The notes under the pieces are model-generated. The model was not told the origin of the DNA, did not search any database, and worked only from the letters and a program-made list of their open reading frames with translations. A stretch of 64,000 bases of DNA from the NCBI GenBank assembly GCA_047623945.1, contig JBLHOT010000001.1, forward strand, positions 1 through 64,000, read 5' to 3'. Positions 62,805 to 64,000 of the stretch are shown here, in pieces (positions within the stretch are counted from its first letter, which is position 1; every line of letters begins with the position of its first letter). Source of the stretch: Arcticibacterium sp047623945. Lineage in GTDB: Bacteria; Bacteroidota; Bacteroidia; Cytophagales; Spirosomataceae. A program made the position numbers and the translations under genes.

Positions 62805-64000
62805 ATGAAAAACGCAATACAATTCTGTTTCCTATCACTATGTCTTGCAGTGACCTCATCGTTTTCAACTAAAACGGATGAAGTTATCCACCTAGTTTGC
62901 GAATATCATACGAATCCTATAGGTATTGATGTAGAAAAGCCACGATTGAGCTGGCAGGTAAATACAGAGAAGCTAAACTGGAAACAATCTGCCTATGAAA
63001 TTCGCTTTGCCCATTCTTCAACCGATTTGCAAAAGGGAAAAGCTCTTCTTTGGTCTTCAGGCAAAGTAAACAGTGAAGAATCTGTAAATGTAATTTATGA
63101 TGGTCCTAAACTTAACTCTATGCAAAGGGTTTATTGGCAAGTGCGGGTCTGGAATAACAATAATCAAGCTACTTCTTGGTGCATTCCTGCTTTTTGGGAA
63201 ATGGGGATTTTGGAAACGGGTCTTTGGTCGGCCTCCTATATCGCCATGAATGACATTACAACTGAGAGGGAATCTCATCCTTCGCAATATTTCAGGAAGG
63301 AGTTTAAAACCAAGAAATCTATAAAATCGGCTAGGGTTTGTGTGACATCATTGGGACTCTATGAATTGTATTTGAACGGTGAAAAAGTGGGCAAGGACCT
63401 GTTTACACCAGGTTATACTACCTATAATCATAGGCTTCAATATCAAACGTATGATGTTACTCAAATGGTTGAGGAAAATAACGCCATTGGAGCCATTGTG
63501 GGCGATGGCTGGTATCGTGGAAACATAGGTTGGAAAGGCGACTATGCCTTTTATGGAAAACAGTTGGCTTTGTTAGTACAGTTAAAGATTGATTACAAAG
63601 ATGGGACTAGTTCAACCATATTGAGTGATAGAGATTGGAAGGCTTCTTATGGCCCGATTCTAGAGTCAGATAAGTATAATGGTGAAAAATACGATGCTCG
63701 TTTAGAACTGGCTGGCTGGTCGAATGCAAACTTTGATGATGCGACATGGACAAAAGTAGAAATCATTGATCATTCAAAGGACATTTTAGTAGCTCCTCAG
63801 GGACCTCCTGTCAGGGCTATTGAAGAGGTTAAACCCAAAAAGATAATTACCACACCCAAGGGAGAAATTGTACTTGATTTAGGTCAAAACATTGTGGGTT
63901 GGGCCCGAATGAAAGTAAAGGGAAAGGCTGGCGATAAAGTAACCTTGAAATTTGCCGAAGTACTTGACAAAGAAGGCAACTTTTACACCACTAATTTGCG
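62805..64000 (+). CDS. Alpha-L-rhamnosidase (GH78), N-terminal part, cut by the window end
   Basis: Open frame of about 398 codons from 62805 to the window edge with no stop. A signal peptide precedes EYHTNPIGIDVEKPRLSWQV, the GH78 N-domain signature. YWQVRVWNN, GDGWYRGNIGWKGDYAFYG and LDLGQNIVGWARMKVKGK follow. The catalytic (alpha/alpha)6 domain lies beyond the window. It cleaves terminal alpha-L-rhamnose from glycosides or polysaccharides. It is 28 bases after the GH5 gene. Confidence 0.92.
   Translation, partial: MKNAIQFCFLSLCLAVTSSFSTKTDEVIHLVCEYHTNPIGIDVEKPRLSWQVNTEKLNWKQSAYEIRFAHSSTDLQKGKALLWSSGKVNSEESVNVIYDGPKLNSMQRVYWQVRVWNNNNQATSWCIPAFWEMGILETGLWSASYIAMNDITTERESHPSQYFRKEFKTKKSIKSARVCVTSLGLYELYLNGEKVGKDLFTPGYTTYNHRLQYQTYDVTQMVEENNAIGAIVGDGWYRGNIGWKGDYAFYGKQLALLVQLKIDYKDGTSSTILSDRDWKASYGPILESDKYNGEKYDARLELAGWSNANFDDATWTKVEIIDHSKDILVAPQGPPVRAIEEVKPKKIITTPKGEIVLDLGQNIVGWARMKVKGKAGDKVTLKFAEVLDKEGNFYTTNL

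Overview
The window looks like the chromosome of a free-living Bacteroidota bacterium, probably of the order Cytophagales. It has roughly 40% G+C, promoters of the TTG-N20-TAnnTTTG type (clearest at tRNA-Asn), no obvious Shine-Dalgarno sites, a TonB-dependent receptor with a carboxypeptidase-like N-domain, an ECF sigma factor paired with a membrane-anchored beta-barrel protein, an OmpA protein with thrombospondin type 3 repeats, and a fused E1 alpha/beta 2-oxoacid dehydrogenase. Species cannot be set from the sequence alone.

Layout. (1) 1-1103: initiator tRNA on the minus strand with its terminator; its 3' end plus terminator is duplicated next to it. A gene-poor stretch with decayed coding fragments follows. 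(2) 1104-5375: a malonate operon (ACSF3/MatB-type malonyl-CoA synthetase, MadL, MadM), then a vSGLT-like sodium/sugar symporter. (3) 5450-26257: the most unusual region. Twelve mostly tightly packed minus-strand genes encode three histidine-cluster membrane oxygenases of the fatty acid hydroxylase/sterol desaturase superfamily (one fused to two CDGSH iron-sulfur motifs, one resembling alkylglycerol monooxygenase), an FMO-like flavoprotein, a GMC alcohol oxidase/dehydrogenase, a fatty-aldehyde-type ALDH, an acyl-CoA ligase, a KAS III enzyme, a sulfatase, an alpha/beta hydrolase and two DUF1254/DUF1214 proteins. A class I HMG-CoA reductase is divergent, followed by a TonB-dependent receptor and a Crp/Fnr regulator. 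(4) 26349-57474: mostly housekeeping genes (recX, sppA, gyrB, fadD-like, ECF sigma and partner, ribD, typA, fmt, greA, HIT, dodecin, dsbD-like, a glycosidase-like gene overlapping a DUF255 gene, yifB/comM, M28 peptidase, ompA-like, E1 fusion, DUF1573, thioesterase, two crotonases). (5) 57708-64000: tRNA-Asn followed by a polysaccharide-degradation segment with a decayed sulfatase, an intact iduronate-2-sulfatase-like lipoprotein, a frameshifted GH5 gene and the start of a GH78 alpha-L-rhamnosidase that runs off the window.

How the genes may work together. In region 3 the order of chemistry that can be read is hydroxylation, alcohol oxidation, aldehyde oxidation, CoA activation, with a sulfatase and hydrolase to deprotect the substrate and a TonB receptor with hydrophobic loops to import it. 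This suggests oxidation of a hydrophobic lipid (ether lipid, sterol or isoprenoid). This is inference; no substrate can be read from sequence. Region 5 suggests use of a sulfated, rhamnose-containing polysaccharide, by a locus in partial decay.
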